Assembly: GCF_005153485.1 (NCBI RefSeq)
Contig: NZ_CP039740.1
Coordinates: forward strand, 926,001-990,000
Source: Pseudolabrys sp. FHR47
GTDB lineage: Bacteria > Pseudomonadota > Alphaproteobacteria > Rhizobiales > Xanthobacteraceae
Direction: 5' to 3'
Length of the DNA: 64,000 bases
Shown in pieces: positions 35,128 to 43,300 of the stretch; positions within the stretch are counted from its first letter, which is position 1, and each line of letters begins with the position of its first letter. The notes beneath the pieces were generated by a model that worked only from the letters and a program-made list of their open reading frames with translations, did no database searches and was not told the DNA's origin. The position numbers and the translations under genes were made by a program.

Positions 35128-36009
35128 ATGAGCGCCACTATTAAGACTGTCGGGGTAATCGGCGCGGGGCAGATGGGCAACGGCATCGCCCATGTCTGCG
35201 CGCTCGCCGGCTTCGACGTGAAGCTCAACGACATTTCGGCCGATCGCATCAAGGCCGGCATGGCCACGATCAACGGCAACATGGCCCGTCAGGTCTCGAA
35301 GAAGACCATCACGGAAGACGAGCGCAAGGCGGCGCTCGGACGCATCGGCGCCGCCGAGAAATTCGAAGACCTCGGCGCCTGCGACCTGGTCATCGAGTCG
35401 GCGATCGAGAAGGAAGAGGCCAAGCGCAAGATTTTCGCCGATCTGTGTCCGGTGCTGAAGCCAGAGGCCATCGTCGCCTCCAACACTTCGTCGATCTCGA
35501 TCACGCGTCTCGCGTCCTCGACCGATCGGCCCGAGCGATTCATCGGCATTCACTTTATGAATCCGGTGCCGCTGATGGAGCTCGTCGAGCTGATCCGTGG
35601 CATCGCCACCGACGACGCCACCTTCGAGACCAGCAAGACCTTCGTCTCCAAGCTGCACAAGACGATTGCAGTGTCGGAAGACTTCCCGGCCTTCATCGTC
35701 AACCGCATCCTGCTGCCGATGATCAACGAGGCGATCTACACGCTGTACGAAGGCGTCGGCAACGTCGAGGCGATCGACACCGCCATGCGTCTCGGCGCGC
35801 ATCATCCGATGGGGCCGCTCGAACTGGCCGACTTCATCGGCCTCGACACCTGCCTGTCGGTCATGCAGGTGCTGCACGAAGGCCTCGCGGATTCGAAGTA
35901 TCGCCCGTGCCCGCTGCTGGTGAAATACGTCGAAGCCGGCTGGCTCGGCCGCAAGACCCAGCGCGGCTTCTACGACTATCGCGGCGACAAGCCCGTTCCG
36001 ACGCGCTGA
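35128..36009 (+). CDS. 3-hydroxybutyryl-CoA dehydrogenase
   Basis: 293 aa. An N-terminal Rossmann fold (VGVIGAGQMGNGIAHVCALAG) binds NAD; ASNTSSISITRLAS, the catalytic-His segment FIGIHFMNPVPLMELVELI and the C-terminal GPLELADFIGLDTCL identify the short 3-hydroxyacyl-CoA dehydrogenase family (paaH/hbdA type). It oxidises 3-hydroxybutyryl-CoA in fatty acid or polyhydroxybutyrate metabolism. The frame is open for 96 nt upstream, but the conserved N-terminus starts at MSATIKTVGV. Confidence 0.93.
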   Translation: MSATIKTVGVIGAGQMGNGIAHVCALAGFDVKLNDISADRIKAGMATINGNMARQVSKKTITEDERKAALGRIGAAEKFEDLGACDLVIESAIEKEEAKRKIFADLCPVLKPEAIVASNTSSISITRLASSTDRPERFIGIHFMNPVPLMELVELIRGIATDDATFETSKTFVSKLHKTIAVSEDFPAFIVNRILLPMINEAIYTLYEGVGNVEAIDTAMRLGAHHPMGPLELADFIGLDTCLSVMQVLHEGLADSKYRPCPLLVKYVEAGWLGRKTQRGFYDYRGDKPVPTR

Positions 36010-36031
36010 GCGCAATGTAGGGAGCGGTGAC

Positions 36032-37003
36032 ATGAATAAGGTCATCGTCTCCCTCTTTGGTGCAGAGAATTTTGCGTGGCAGCGGTGCCTCGCGAATAAT
36101 GTTGTTTTGACAATCTCAGACGACGACCTCCGTTCTTATTGGACGGCAGGCGATCGTGACGGATTTGTCGCGTTTGCGCTTGCGAATAAGAAGACTCAGC
36201 GCGGAAACCAGCTAAACAAGTCAACAGCATCGAGGTGGTACGGGCTGCATTCGAATGTGGCCGCCACGAATGGCGATTATTGGCTTCATAGAGATGGCGA
36301 CACGCTTTGGTGGACGGTCACAAAGGCTGACAGTTTTACTGTTACTCCGACTGGAGCGAGTGGCATTAATGGCGTCCCGCAGAGTTATTTGGAGAAGCCT
36401 TGCGAGCCTTGGTTGAAGGTGGATCTTAGGGGTGATGCGTTAGCGTGGAGCGCGCTTCATCCAAAAGCAAAGAATTTCCTGACTACCCAGAGCACACAAA
36501 GTTCCCTCTCGGGGGAGAAGCGTGACTATGCCTTAGCTCTTCTCCGCGGGGATGACTTAAGCTCTTGGCATCAGAAGCTCGAATGGCGTCGCGCTGCGGG
36601 ATTTCAGGGCGCAGCCGCAGGGTTGCTTCAAGCAAAGCGTCGTGCGATTTCGCGGATGGTGAGTACGGTGCGAAATACCGTCGCGCGTGCCAACGGTCAG
36701 TTGGTTGAGCGCGTACAAAAGAACAAAGAGTTGCGCATGACGGACGAGGAGCTCTCTCAACTCATCGAGACGCTGGCCGACGAGCAGGGAGGTTTGTGCG
36801 CTTTGTCTGGGATTCCGCTGCAGTTCGATGGCTTTGAGACTGACACGCGGTTGCGTTGCTCGTTGGACCGGAAAGATAGTGACGGTCACTATGAGTATGG
36901 AAACTTGCAGCTAGTTTGTGCATTTATTAACAAATGGAAATCCGACGAAAGTGACGATGAATTCAAGCGGCTATTGAAAATAGTACGCAAAAGTCATCAC
37001 TGA
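36032..37003 (+). CDS. HNH-like endonuclease with unknown N-terminal domain
   Basis: 323 aa. The C-terminal 80 residues contain LCALSGIPLQFDGF, LRCSLDRKDSDGHYEYGN and LQLVCAFINKWKSD, matching the HNH subgroup in which S-L-D-R-x-D-S replaces the first His and NxQ-(7)-N-K completes the fold; only one Cys is kept, so zinc binding is doubtful. The first 190 residues are unlike anything I recognise; the Trp-rich SRWYGLHSNVAATNGDYWLH stretch suggests a compact beta domain. GC content and codon use are visibly lower than in all neighbours, which points to recent transfer. It lies alone after the hydroxybutyryl-CoA dehydrogenase gene, with its own GGGAGCGG ribosome site. Confidence 0.72.
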   Translation: MNKVIVSLFGAENFAWQRCLANNVVLTISDDDLRSYWTAGDRDGFVAFALANKKTQRGNQLNKSTASRWYGLHSNVAATNGDYWLHRDGDTLWWTVTKADSFTVTPTGASGINGVPQSYLEKPCEPWLKVDLRGDALAWSALHPKAKNFLTTQSTQSSLSGEKRDYALALLRGDDLSSWHQKLEWRRAAGFQGAAAGLLQAKRRAISRMVSTVRNTVARANGQLVERVQKNKELRMTDEELSQLIETLADEQGGLCALSGIPLQFDGFETDTRLRCSLDRKDSDGHYEYGNLQLVCAFINKWKSDESDDEFKRLLKIVRKSHH

Positions 37004-37115
37004 TGAATTACGGCAATGCGGGCACGCTAGGTCAGGCTGGCGCTATGTGCAGATGAAGCCTGTGAACGTAAATTGGTAAAAATCGCTCGTCTTATCGGAC
37101 AACTTCAGCGGTTGA

Positions 37116-37168
37116 TCCCGGACGCGGCGCACCACTGCGCTGCGCTTCGTGCTGTGCCGCGTCCGGGA
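37116..37168. repeat. Palindromic intergenic repeat / possible terminator
   Basis: TCCCGGACGCGGC (37116-37128) is the exact inverted complement of 37156-37168, with a shorter imperfect stem inside. It resembles REP palindromes ending in TCCGGGA. It stands between the HNH gene and the convergent GST gene and ends ten bases before the GST stop. Confidence 0.65.
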
Positions 37169-37177
37169 CACGTGCCC

Positions 37178-37813
37178 TCACGCCGCCGCGGCCGGTCGTT
37201 GCGGCGCCGTTTCCTTCCAGCACGGCAGCGACGTAACGCGGCCGAACCAATCGTGCAGTTTCGGATAATCGGCGAGGGGAATGCCGGCGCGCTCGAAATA
37301 GACCAGCGGCCCGGCAATCGAGAAGTCGGCGAGTGTGATGGCGTTGCCGACGAGGTAAGGCTGCGCGGCGAAATGCTTGTCCAGCAACTTGGCGTCGCGC
37401 GCGAAGTTTTCGAGCGCGCGGGATATCACCGTCTCGTCCGGCGGCCCGGCGCCGAGCACTTGTTTGACCAGACGCTCGAACACCACGGGAACGCAGGATT
37501 CTTTCTCCCAGTGCGCCAGCATCCAGCTTTGCCATCGCACGATGTCGGCTCGGGTGCGCGCATCGTCGGGCCATAACGTGTTCGGCTTCTGGCCGGCGAG
37601 ATACTGAATGATTGCCGTCGTCTCCCACAGCGTGAAGTCGCCGTCGATCAGCGTCGGCGTGCGGCCGGTCGGATTGATCGCGCGATAGTCCGGCGCATGC
37701 TGCTGGCCCTTGGTCAGATCAACAAGCACGAACTCGAGTGGAATGCCGAGCTGGGCCGCGACGGCGCGCGCGACCCAGGTTCGCGGCGAAGGCGGGAATC
37801 CGTAAAGCTTCAT
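37178..37813 (-). CDS. Glutathione S-transferase family protein
   Basis: 211 aa. The thioredoxin-like N-terminal domain starts MKLYGFPPSPRTWVARA and carries the glutathione-contact cis-Pro/Glu-Thr segment RTPTLIDGDFTLWETTAI; the C-terminal helical domain has NAITLADFSIAGPLVYFE, the N-capping box. The ATG at 37813 follows GAGGAG and is preferred to the longer frame. Substrate unknown. It lies 17 nt from the SRPBCC-VOC gene and may be part of the same operon controlled by the ArsR regulator. Confidence 0.88.
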   Translation of the reverse strand: MKLYGFPPSPRTWVARAVAAQLGIPLEFVLVDLTKGQQHAPDYRAINPTGRTPTLIDGDFTLWETTAIIQYLAGQKPNTLWPDDARTRADIVRWQSWMLAHWEKESCVPVVFERLVKQVLGAGPPDETVISRALENFARDAKLLDKHFAAQPYLVGNAITLADFSIAGPLVYFERAGIPLADYPKLHDWFGRVTSLPCWKETAPQRPAAAA

Positions 37814-37830
37814 TGTTGCTGTCTCCTCGT

Positions 37831-38664
37831 TCACATCGGTTTCGGTGTGAGCCAAGCGACCATCGCGCCGCCCGGCTGCTGCAGTACGGCCATGCGGCCG
37901 ACGCCAGGGATGTCCTGCGGCGGCCGGCCTTCTCTGGCGCCGGCGGCGAGCGCGACCTTGAGGCGTGCATCGACATCGTCAACGGCGATGTAAGTGAGCC
38001 AGTGTTCTGGCACGCCCCGGCAGCGCGTATCGCTGCTCAGGTCGAAAATGCCGCCGATGCGCTCGTCGCCCTTCTTGATGACCCAGTAGGTAAAGTTCGG
38101 CATCGGACTGGCTTCGAAGGTCCAGCCGAGCGTGGCGCCGAGAAAGCGCTTGGCGCCTTCGACGTCGCGGGTATTGAGTTCGTTCCAGACGAACTTGCCG
38201 TGCGGTTTCTCCATGCCGTCGGTGTGGAGGAAGGTCTCGAGCCGAAGCATGGTGCCGGTCCAGCCTTCGTTGTGGCGATCGCGCGCTGCCTCGTCGAAGA
38301 ACTGTTCGTGCAGTAGCGTCATCAGCGAACCGGCACCGTCGGGCTTCACCGTGACGGTCACCAGCGACTCGCGTTCCGGCGTCGATCGCCACGCCCAGGT
38401 GAACACCAGCTTTTCGTTGGGCACGATCTCACGATAGACGCCGCCGACATTGTGCTCGTCGTCGGCCATGATCATCGTGATGTCGTAACGCCCGCCGACG
38501 CGCAGATCGTTCCGTGCTTCACAACGGATGGCGCCCTGCGGTCCCATCCAGCGCATCATTTTTTGCGGGTCGGTCCAGGCCGCGAAGACCTTTTCGGGCG
38601 GGGCGCTGAATCGGCGCTTGAGGGTGAGGCTTGGCGAGATGCCTGGCTTGACGGCGGTGTCCAT
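37831..38664 (-). CDS. AHSA1/SRPBCC - VOC (glyoxalase-like) fusion protein
   Basis: 277 aa with two domains. Residues 1-145 are an AHSA1/START-like SRPBCC domain (RRFSAPPEKVFAAWTDPQKM, LRVGGRYDI). Residues about 153-277 are a VOC domain (GKFVWNELNTRDVEGAKRFL, AVDDVDARLKVALAAGA, AVLQQPGGAMVAWL). These families usually occur as separate genes controlled by the same ArsR regulators, so a fusion is unusual. The start lies 109 nt inside the upstream ArsR gene. Function of neither domain can be assigned to a substrate. Confidence 0.85.
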   Translation of the reverse strand: MDTAVKPGISPSLTLKRRFSAPPEKVFAAWTDPQKMMRWMGPQGAIRCEARNDLRVGGRYDITMIMADDEHNVGGVYREIVPNEKLVFTWAWRSTPERESLVTVTVKPDGAGSLMTLLHEQFFDEAARDRHNEGWTGTMLRLETFLHTDGMEKPHGKFVWNELNTRDVEGAKRFLGATLGWTFEASPMPNFTYWVIKKGDERIGGIFDLSSDTRCRGVPEHWLTYIAVDDVDARLKVALAAGAREGRPPQDIPGVGRMAVLQQPGGAMVAWLTPKPM

Positions 38665-38993
38665 GAGTCTTCCTCCAGAAAGGCTTCAAGTCGGTCGAGG
38701 CCGTCGCTCCAGAAGCGCTGGTAGCGGTTGAGCCACTCATTGGCCTCGTGCATCGGCTCGGCATTGAGCCGGCAGGACACGACGCGGCCGCTCTTCTCGC
38801 GGGTGACGAGGCCGGCGTCTTTCAGCACGTCGAGGTGCTTCATGATCGCCGGCAGCGACATGGCGAACGGTTTGGCGAGGTCACTGACGCTGACCGCCTC
38901 GCTCTCGCTTAGCCGCGCCAGCAGCGCACGCCGGGTGGGGTCGGCGAGCGCGGCGAAGGTGCGGTCGAGCGTGACGGGTGAATAGTAAACCAT
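38556..38993 (-). CDS. ArsR-family transcriptional regulator
   Basis: 145 aa. The winged helix covers TFAALADPTRRALLARLSES, LAKPFAMSLPAIMKHLDVLK and AGLVTREKSGRVVSCRL. After the usual end of the family (LEAFLEED) it carries about 35 extra residues rich in Ser, Pro and Arg that are read from the same DNA as the N-terminus of the SRPBCC-VOC protein. No metal-binding ELCVCDL-like motif, so it belongs to the group paired with SRPBCC proteins. It probably represses its own operon. Confidence 0.88.
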   Translation of the reverse strand: MVYYSPVTLDRTFAALADPTRRALLARLSESEAVSVSDLAKPFAMSLPAIMKHLDVLKDAGLVTREKSGRVVSCRLNAEPMHEANEWLNRYQRFWSDGLDRLEAFLEEDSWTPPSSQASRQASPSSADSAPRPKRSSRPGPTRKK

Positions 38994-39110
38994 ATGGTTA
39001 AGTATAGGGGCGCGGCCGGCTGCGTCAAGTGGGCGCGGCGGCGAGGCGCCGGGCGATCAATATTGGTTAACGAAATGGGCTCAGGATCGCCGCTCACCGA
39101 GGGGGACGCC

Positions 39111-39362
39111 ATGGCGGTCAAGATCGGCATTCAATTCGGCTGGAACGCACAGAATTCGGCGTACCAGAACTTCAAGACGCAGCGGTCGCGCATCGCCAAG
39201 TTCGCGAGCCAGTCGCAATCCGCCGCCAGTTCGGTCGGTAATGCGCTGGCGAGCGCCGCGACCAATCAGGTCAATGGCGAAAATACGATTGCCGGTCAGA
39301 GGGCCTATGCCCGCGTTCAGGCTGAACTGAAGGCCGCCCTGATGAAGAGATATTCGAGCTGA
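39111..39362 (+). CDS. Small hypothetical protein
   Basis: 83 aa beginning MAVKIGIQFGWNAQNSAYQN, with a GAGGGGG ribosome site just before the ATG. It is rich in Ala, Ser, Gln and Asn and is predicted by eye to be mostly helical (SQSQSAASSVGNALASAATNQ); no signal peptide or membrane helix. In-frame earlier starts exist (e.g. 39075) but have weaker ribosome sites. The family is not recognised. It is divergent from the ArsR operon. Confidence 0.55.
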   Translation: MAVKIGIQFGWNAQNSAYQNFKTQRSRIAKFASQSQSAASSVGNALASAATNQVNGENTIAGQRAYARVQAELKAALMKRYSS

Positions 39363-39383
39363 GAAGTCGCGCCGGGGCTGCGA

Positions 39384-40064
39384 TCAGCCGCCGCGTTTCG
39401 ACCCCGCCACCGCCGCCTCGATCAGCTTGATGGCGTCGTCGCTTGCCCAGGCGGCCGGGCCGGCGAGCGTGCCCAGTTCGCAGCCATTGCTGTCGATCAG
39501 CATCGTTGTCGGCATGCCGAAGGCGCGGCCGACCGCCTTCAACTCCTGAAACGCCTTGGCTTCCGGATCGGCGTAATAGGCCAGCCCGTGAATGCCGACC
39601 TCCTTGAACCAGGCTTTCGGCTTCTCAGGGTCGCGGGTGTCGATATTGATCGCCACCACCTGGAAATCGGCGCCGCCCTTCTTCTGCTCGAGCGCCTCGA
39701 GTGTCGGCATCTCCTCGCGGCACGGCACGCACCAGGTCGCCCACAGGTTCAGGAGCACGGTCTTGCCGCGGAAGTCCTCGAGCGTCTTGCGCGTGCCCGA
39801 GCCATCGTTGAAGGCCAGCGCCGGCACCTTGAGCGGCGCCTTGGCCATGTTGACCGCAGCGACCTCGCCCCGCGCCAAAGGCGTGATCTGCCGGGCCAGA
39901 TCGACGGCGGGGCGGCAGGCGGCATCGGCGCCGGCCGTACCTTTGTTGCCTATCAGGGTGCTGATCCCGTATATCCCGCCCAGCCCGACGGCCACGCCGG
40001 CAATGCCTCCCGCCAGGACCATGGCGACGCGTTTCTTGGCGTGGGTGCGGGCGGCTTCGGTCAT
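39384..40064 (-). CDS. tlpA: Membrane-anchored thioredoxin-like protein TlpA
   Basis: 226 aa: an N-terminal transmembrane anchor (VAMVLAGGIAGVAVGLGGIY) and a periplasmic thioredoxin fold with active site WATWCVPCREEMPTLEAL and cis-Pro AFGMPTTMLID. In Bradyrhizobium TlpA is a reductant for ScoI and the CuA subunit CoxB in aa3 oxidase assembly. The extra cysteines (ACRPAV and NGCELG) are also seen in TlpA. Divergent from argH with 76 bp between, a pairing I recall in related genomes. Confidence 0.9.
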   Translation of the reverse strand: MTEAARTHAKKRVAMVLAGGIAGVAVGLGGIYGISTLIGNKGTAGADAACRPAVDLARQITPLARGEVAAVNMAKAPLKVPALAFNDGSGTRKTLEDFRGKTVLLNLWATWCVPCREEMPTLEALEQKKGGADFQVVAINIDTRDPEKPKAWFKEVGIHGLAYYADPEAKAFQELKAVGRAFGMPTTMLIDSNGCELGTLAGPAAWASDDAIKLIEAAVAGSKRGG

Positions 40065-40140
40065 GATCGGCTTTGCATTCGCGGGGTGGGTTATGACGTC
40101 ACAGGCCAGTATTCAGAGCGGCAGAGTTTAGAGCGACACG

Positions 40141-41532
40141 ATGAGCAACAAAATGTGGGGCGGGCGGTTCGCCTCCGGTCCCGACGCCATCATGGAGGAA
40201 ATCAACGCCTCCATCGACTTCGACCGGCATCTCTACCGCCAGGACATTGCCGCCTCCAAGGCCCATGCCGACATGCTGGCCAAGCAAGGCATCATTGCGG
40301 CGGACGATGCGAAAAAGATCGCTCACGGTCTAGACACGATCCTGTCAGAAATCGAGAGCGGCAAGTTCGCCTTCAATCGCGCGCTCGAAGACATCCACAT
40401 GAACGTCGAGAGCCGTCTCACCGACATGATCGGCGCGCCGGCGGGCCGCCTGCACACCGCGCGCTCGCGCAACGATCAGGTCGCGACCGATTTTAAATTG
40501 TGGGTGCGCGACACCATCGACACGCTCGATGCGGCGCTGAGCCTCTATCAGATCGCGCTCGCCGAGAAGGCGCTCGAACACGCCGCGACCGTGATGCCGG
40601 GCTTCACCCATCTGCAGACCGCGCAGCCGGTGACCTTCGGCCACCACATGCTCGCGTATGTCGAGATGGCGGGACGCGACCGCGGCCGCTTTGCCGATGC
40701 GCGCAAGCGTCTCAATGAATCGCCGCTCGGCTCCGGCGCGCTCGCCGGTACCTCGTTCGATCTCGACCGCGACATGACGGCGGCCTCGCTCGGCTTCGAC
40801 CGGCCGACCGCCAATTCGCTCGACGCCGTGTCCGACCGCGACTTCGCGCTGGAGACGCTCGCCGCGGCCTCGATCACGGCCATGCATCTGTCGCGCTTTG
40901 CCGAAGAGATCATCATCTGGACTTCGCCGCTCACCGGCCTCGTCAAGCTGTCGGACAAGTTCACCACCGGCTCGTCGATCATGCCGCAGAAGCGCAACCC
41001 GGATGCCGCCGAGCTGGTGCGCGCCAAGACCGGCCGCATCATCGGCGCGCTCAATGGTCTTCTGATTGTCATGAAGGGCCTGCCGCTCGCTTATGCCAAG
41101 GACATGCAGGAGGACAAGGAAGGCGTGATGGACGCGCTCTCCGCGCTCTCGCTTGCCATCGCGGCCATGACCGGCATGGTCAATGACCTCGTGCCCGACA
41201 CCGCGAAGATGAAGAAGGCGGCGGGCGAGGGCTACGCCACCGCCACGGATCTGGCCGACTGGCTGGTGCGGACCTTCAACATTCCGTTCCGCGAGGCCCA
41301 TCACATCACCGGCCGCATCGTCGCCGCCGCCTCGGCCAAGGGTGTGCCGCTGCACCGGCTGTCGCTCGAGGACATGAAGGCGGTCGAGCCGAAGATCACC
41401 GACGACGTGTTCAGCGTGCTGTCCGTCGATCGCTCGGTGAAGAGCCGCGTCAGCTATGGCGGCACTGCGCCGAAAAACGTCAAGGCGCAGGCCAAGAAGT
41501 GGCTGAAGAAGCTCGCCAAAGAGCGGGCCTGA
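40141..41532 (+). CDS. argH: Argininosuccinate lyase
   Basis: 463 aa, a standard length. Family landmarks: [71 protein letters not shown] and the fumarase-superfamily signature [18 protein letters not shown]. It splits argininosuccinate to arginine and fumarate, the last step of the pathway to which argD and argF belong. Followed by lptM and lysA in the same direction. Confidence 0.97.
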   Translation: MSNKMWGGRFASGPDAIMEEINASIDFDRHLYRQDIAASKAHADMLAKQGIIAADDAKKIAHGLDTILSEIESGKFAFNRALEDIHMNVESRLTDMIGAPAGRLHTARSRNDQVATDFKLWVRDTIDTLDAALSLYQIALAEKALEHAATVMPGFTHLQTAQPVTFGHHMLAYVEMAGRDRGRFADARKRLNESPLGSGALAGTSFDLDRDMTAASLGFDRPTANSLDAVSDRDFALETLAAASITAMHLSRFAEEIIIWTSPLTGLVKLSDKFTTGSSIMPQKRNPDAAELVRAKTGRIIGALNGLLIVMKGLPLAYAKDMQEDKEGVMDALSALSLAIAAMTGMVNDLVPDTAKMKKAAGEGYATATDLADWLVRTFNIPFREAHHITGRIVAAASAKGVPLHRLSLEDMKAVEPKITDDVFSVLSVDRSVKSRVSYGGTAPKNVKAQAKKWLKKLAKERA

Positions 41533-41603
41533 GCGTGAAGCGGCCAAGATTGGCCATTATCCGGCGATTTGCTATGGTCGCGCCGTTTCGAGGAGTCCTG
41601 CCT

Positions 41604-41876
41604 TTGAGCCTTTTCACCGAGCGTGCCTTTCTCCGCCTTGCCCTCGTCGGCGCGCTCACCGCGTCGCTGGGGCTTGCCGCCTGCGGCCGCAAGGGCCCGC
41701 TCGACCCGCCGCCGAGTGCCTCGGCCGCGGACGCGCCGGCCGAGCAGCCGAAGCAGTCCTCGCTCAATCCCATGACCATGTCGCCGATGGGCAGTCCGAA
41801 CCAGGGCGGGGGCAACATGCTGGAGACGCCGAAAGGGGAGAAAAAACGCATTTTCCTCGACGGCCTTTTGAACTAA
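41604..41876 (+). CDS. lptM: LPS translocon maturation lipoprotein LptM-like
   Basis: 90 aa from a TTG start with AGGAG eight bases upstream; an ATG at 41574 would add ten residues. The signal peptide ends in the lipobox LGLAACGRKGPLDPPPS, the hallmark of the YifL/LptM family of short outer-membrane lipoproteins. In E. coli LptM assists oxidative maturation of LptD. The rest is a flexible Pro/Ser/Met-rich tail. Position between argH and lysA is common in proteobacteria, where yifL sits near lysA/dapF. Confidence 0.82.
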   Translation: MSLFTERAFLRLALVGALTASLGLAACGRKGPLDPPPSASAADAPAEQPKQSSLNPMTMSPMGSPNQGGGNMLETPKGEKKRIFLDGLLN

Positions 41877-41904
41877 TTCCCGCGCGCTCTTATCGGTCGG
41901 CCCG

Positions 41905-43170
41905 ATGCATCATTTCGATTATCGCGATGGCGTCCTCCACGCCGAGGACGTCAATCTTGTGACGCTGGCCGCCGAGGTCGGCACGCCGTTCTATTGCTAT
42001 TCGACCGCGACCCTGGAGCGTCACTACCAGGTGTTCGCCGCCGCCTTTGCCGATGTTGATGCGCAGATCTGCTACGCGATGAAGGCCAACTCCAACCAGG
42101 CCGTCATCAGGACTCTGGCCAAGTTAGGCGCCGGCGCCGATGTCGTGTCGGGCGGTGAATTGAAGCGCGCCCGCGCCGCCGGCATTCCGCCGGAGAAGAT
42201 CATGTTCTCCGGCGTCGGCAAAACCGCGCAGGAATTGGCGCTGGCGCTCGACGAAGGCATCTTCTGCATCAATGTCGAGTCCGAGCCCGAACTCGATCTG
42301 TTGTCGCAGGTCGCGGCGTCGAAGGGCCGCACCGCGCATGTCTCGGTGCGCGTCAATCCCGATGTCGACGCCAAGACCCACCACAAGATCGCGACCGGCA
42401 AGTCCGAGAACAAGTTCGGCATTCCGATCAGCCGCGCGCGCGAGGTCTATACGCATGCGGCGAAACTCAAGGGCATCAAGGTATCCGGCGTCGACATGCA
42501 TATCGGCAGCCAGATCACCGACCTCGATCCGTTTGGCAACGCCTTCGCGCTGATGGCCGAGTTCGTGCGCGAACTGCGCGCCGACGGCCACACCATCTCG
42601 CATGTCGATTTCGGCGGCGGCTTGGGCATTCCCTATCGCGACGACAACGAACCGCCGCCGCTGCCGGACGCCTATGCCGACGTGGTCAAGCGCGCGGTCA
42701 AGGACCTCGGCTGCCGGCTGATTTTCGAGCCGGGCCGACTGCTGGTCGGCAATGCCGGCATCCTGGTCACGCGCGTCCTGTTCGTGAAGCACGGCGAGGA
42801 CAAGCATTTCGTCATCGTCGATGCGGCGATGAACGACATGATCCGCCCGACTTTGTATGAGGCCTATCACGCCATCCGCCCGGTCACCTCGCCGGCGGCC
42901 TCGGCAAAGCGCATCCGCGCCGATATCGTCGGTCCGGTCTGCGAAAGCGGCGATTTCCTGGGGCTGGACCGCGAAATGGCGGAACCCGGCAGCGGCGACC
43001 TGCTGGCCGTCATGACCGCCGGCGCTTACGGCGCCGTGCAGGCGGGAACCTACAATACCCGGGCTTTGGTGCCGGAAGTACTGGTCAAGGGCGCCGATTG
43101 GGCCGTGGTTCGCCCCCGCCTTGAAGTTGACCAAATAATCGCGCTCGATCGCGTACCGGGCTGGCTTTAA
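41905..43170 (+). CDS. lysA: Diaminopimelate decarboxylase
   Basis: 421 aa. The alanine racemase-like barrel has the PLP Lys in CYAMKANSNQAV, the glycine-rich phosphate site HVDFGGGLGIPY and FEPGRLLVGNAG; the second active site contributes Cys in VGPVCESGDFLG, and Tyr in AGAYGAVQAGTYN. It decarboxylates meso-diaminopimelate to lysine. Follows lptM by 28 nt. Confidence 0.96.
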   Translation: MHHFDYRDGVLHAEDVNLVTLAAEVGTPFYCYSTATLERHYQVFAAAFADVDAQICYAMKANSNQAVIRTLAKLGAGADVVSGGELKRARAAGIPPEKIMFSGVGKTAQELALALDEGIFCINVESEPELDLLSQVAASKGRTAHVSVRVNPDVDAKTHHKIATGKSENKFGIPISRAREVYTHAAKLKGIKVSGVDMHIGSQITDLDPFGNAFALMAEFVRELRADGHTISHVDFGGGLGIPYRDDNEPPPLPDAYADVVKRAVKDLGCRLIFEPGRLLVGNAGILVTRVLFVKHGEDKHFVIVDAAMNDMIRPTLYEAYHAIRPVTSPAASAKRIRADIVGPVCESGDFLGLDREMAEPGSGDLLAVMTAGAYGAVQAGTYNTRALVPEVLVKGADWAVVRPRLEVDQIIALDRVPGWL

Positions 43171-43300
43171 GCGCGTTTTCAAGCCGTTTAAGCGCCTGAC
43201 ATTCTTGTTACCTGGCTCGCGACTTGCTTGCTGGTAAGCTTTGCGAACGTGTTAGCCTCATCAGGCCGCTGAGATTCTCTGGCCCCGGTAGCGACGCGGA

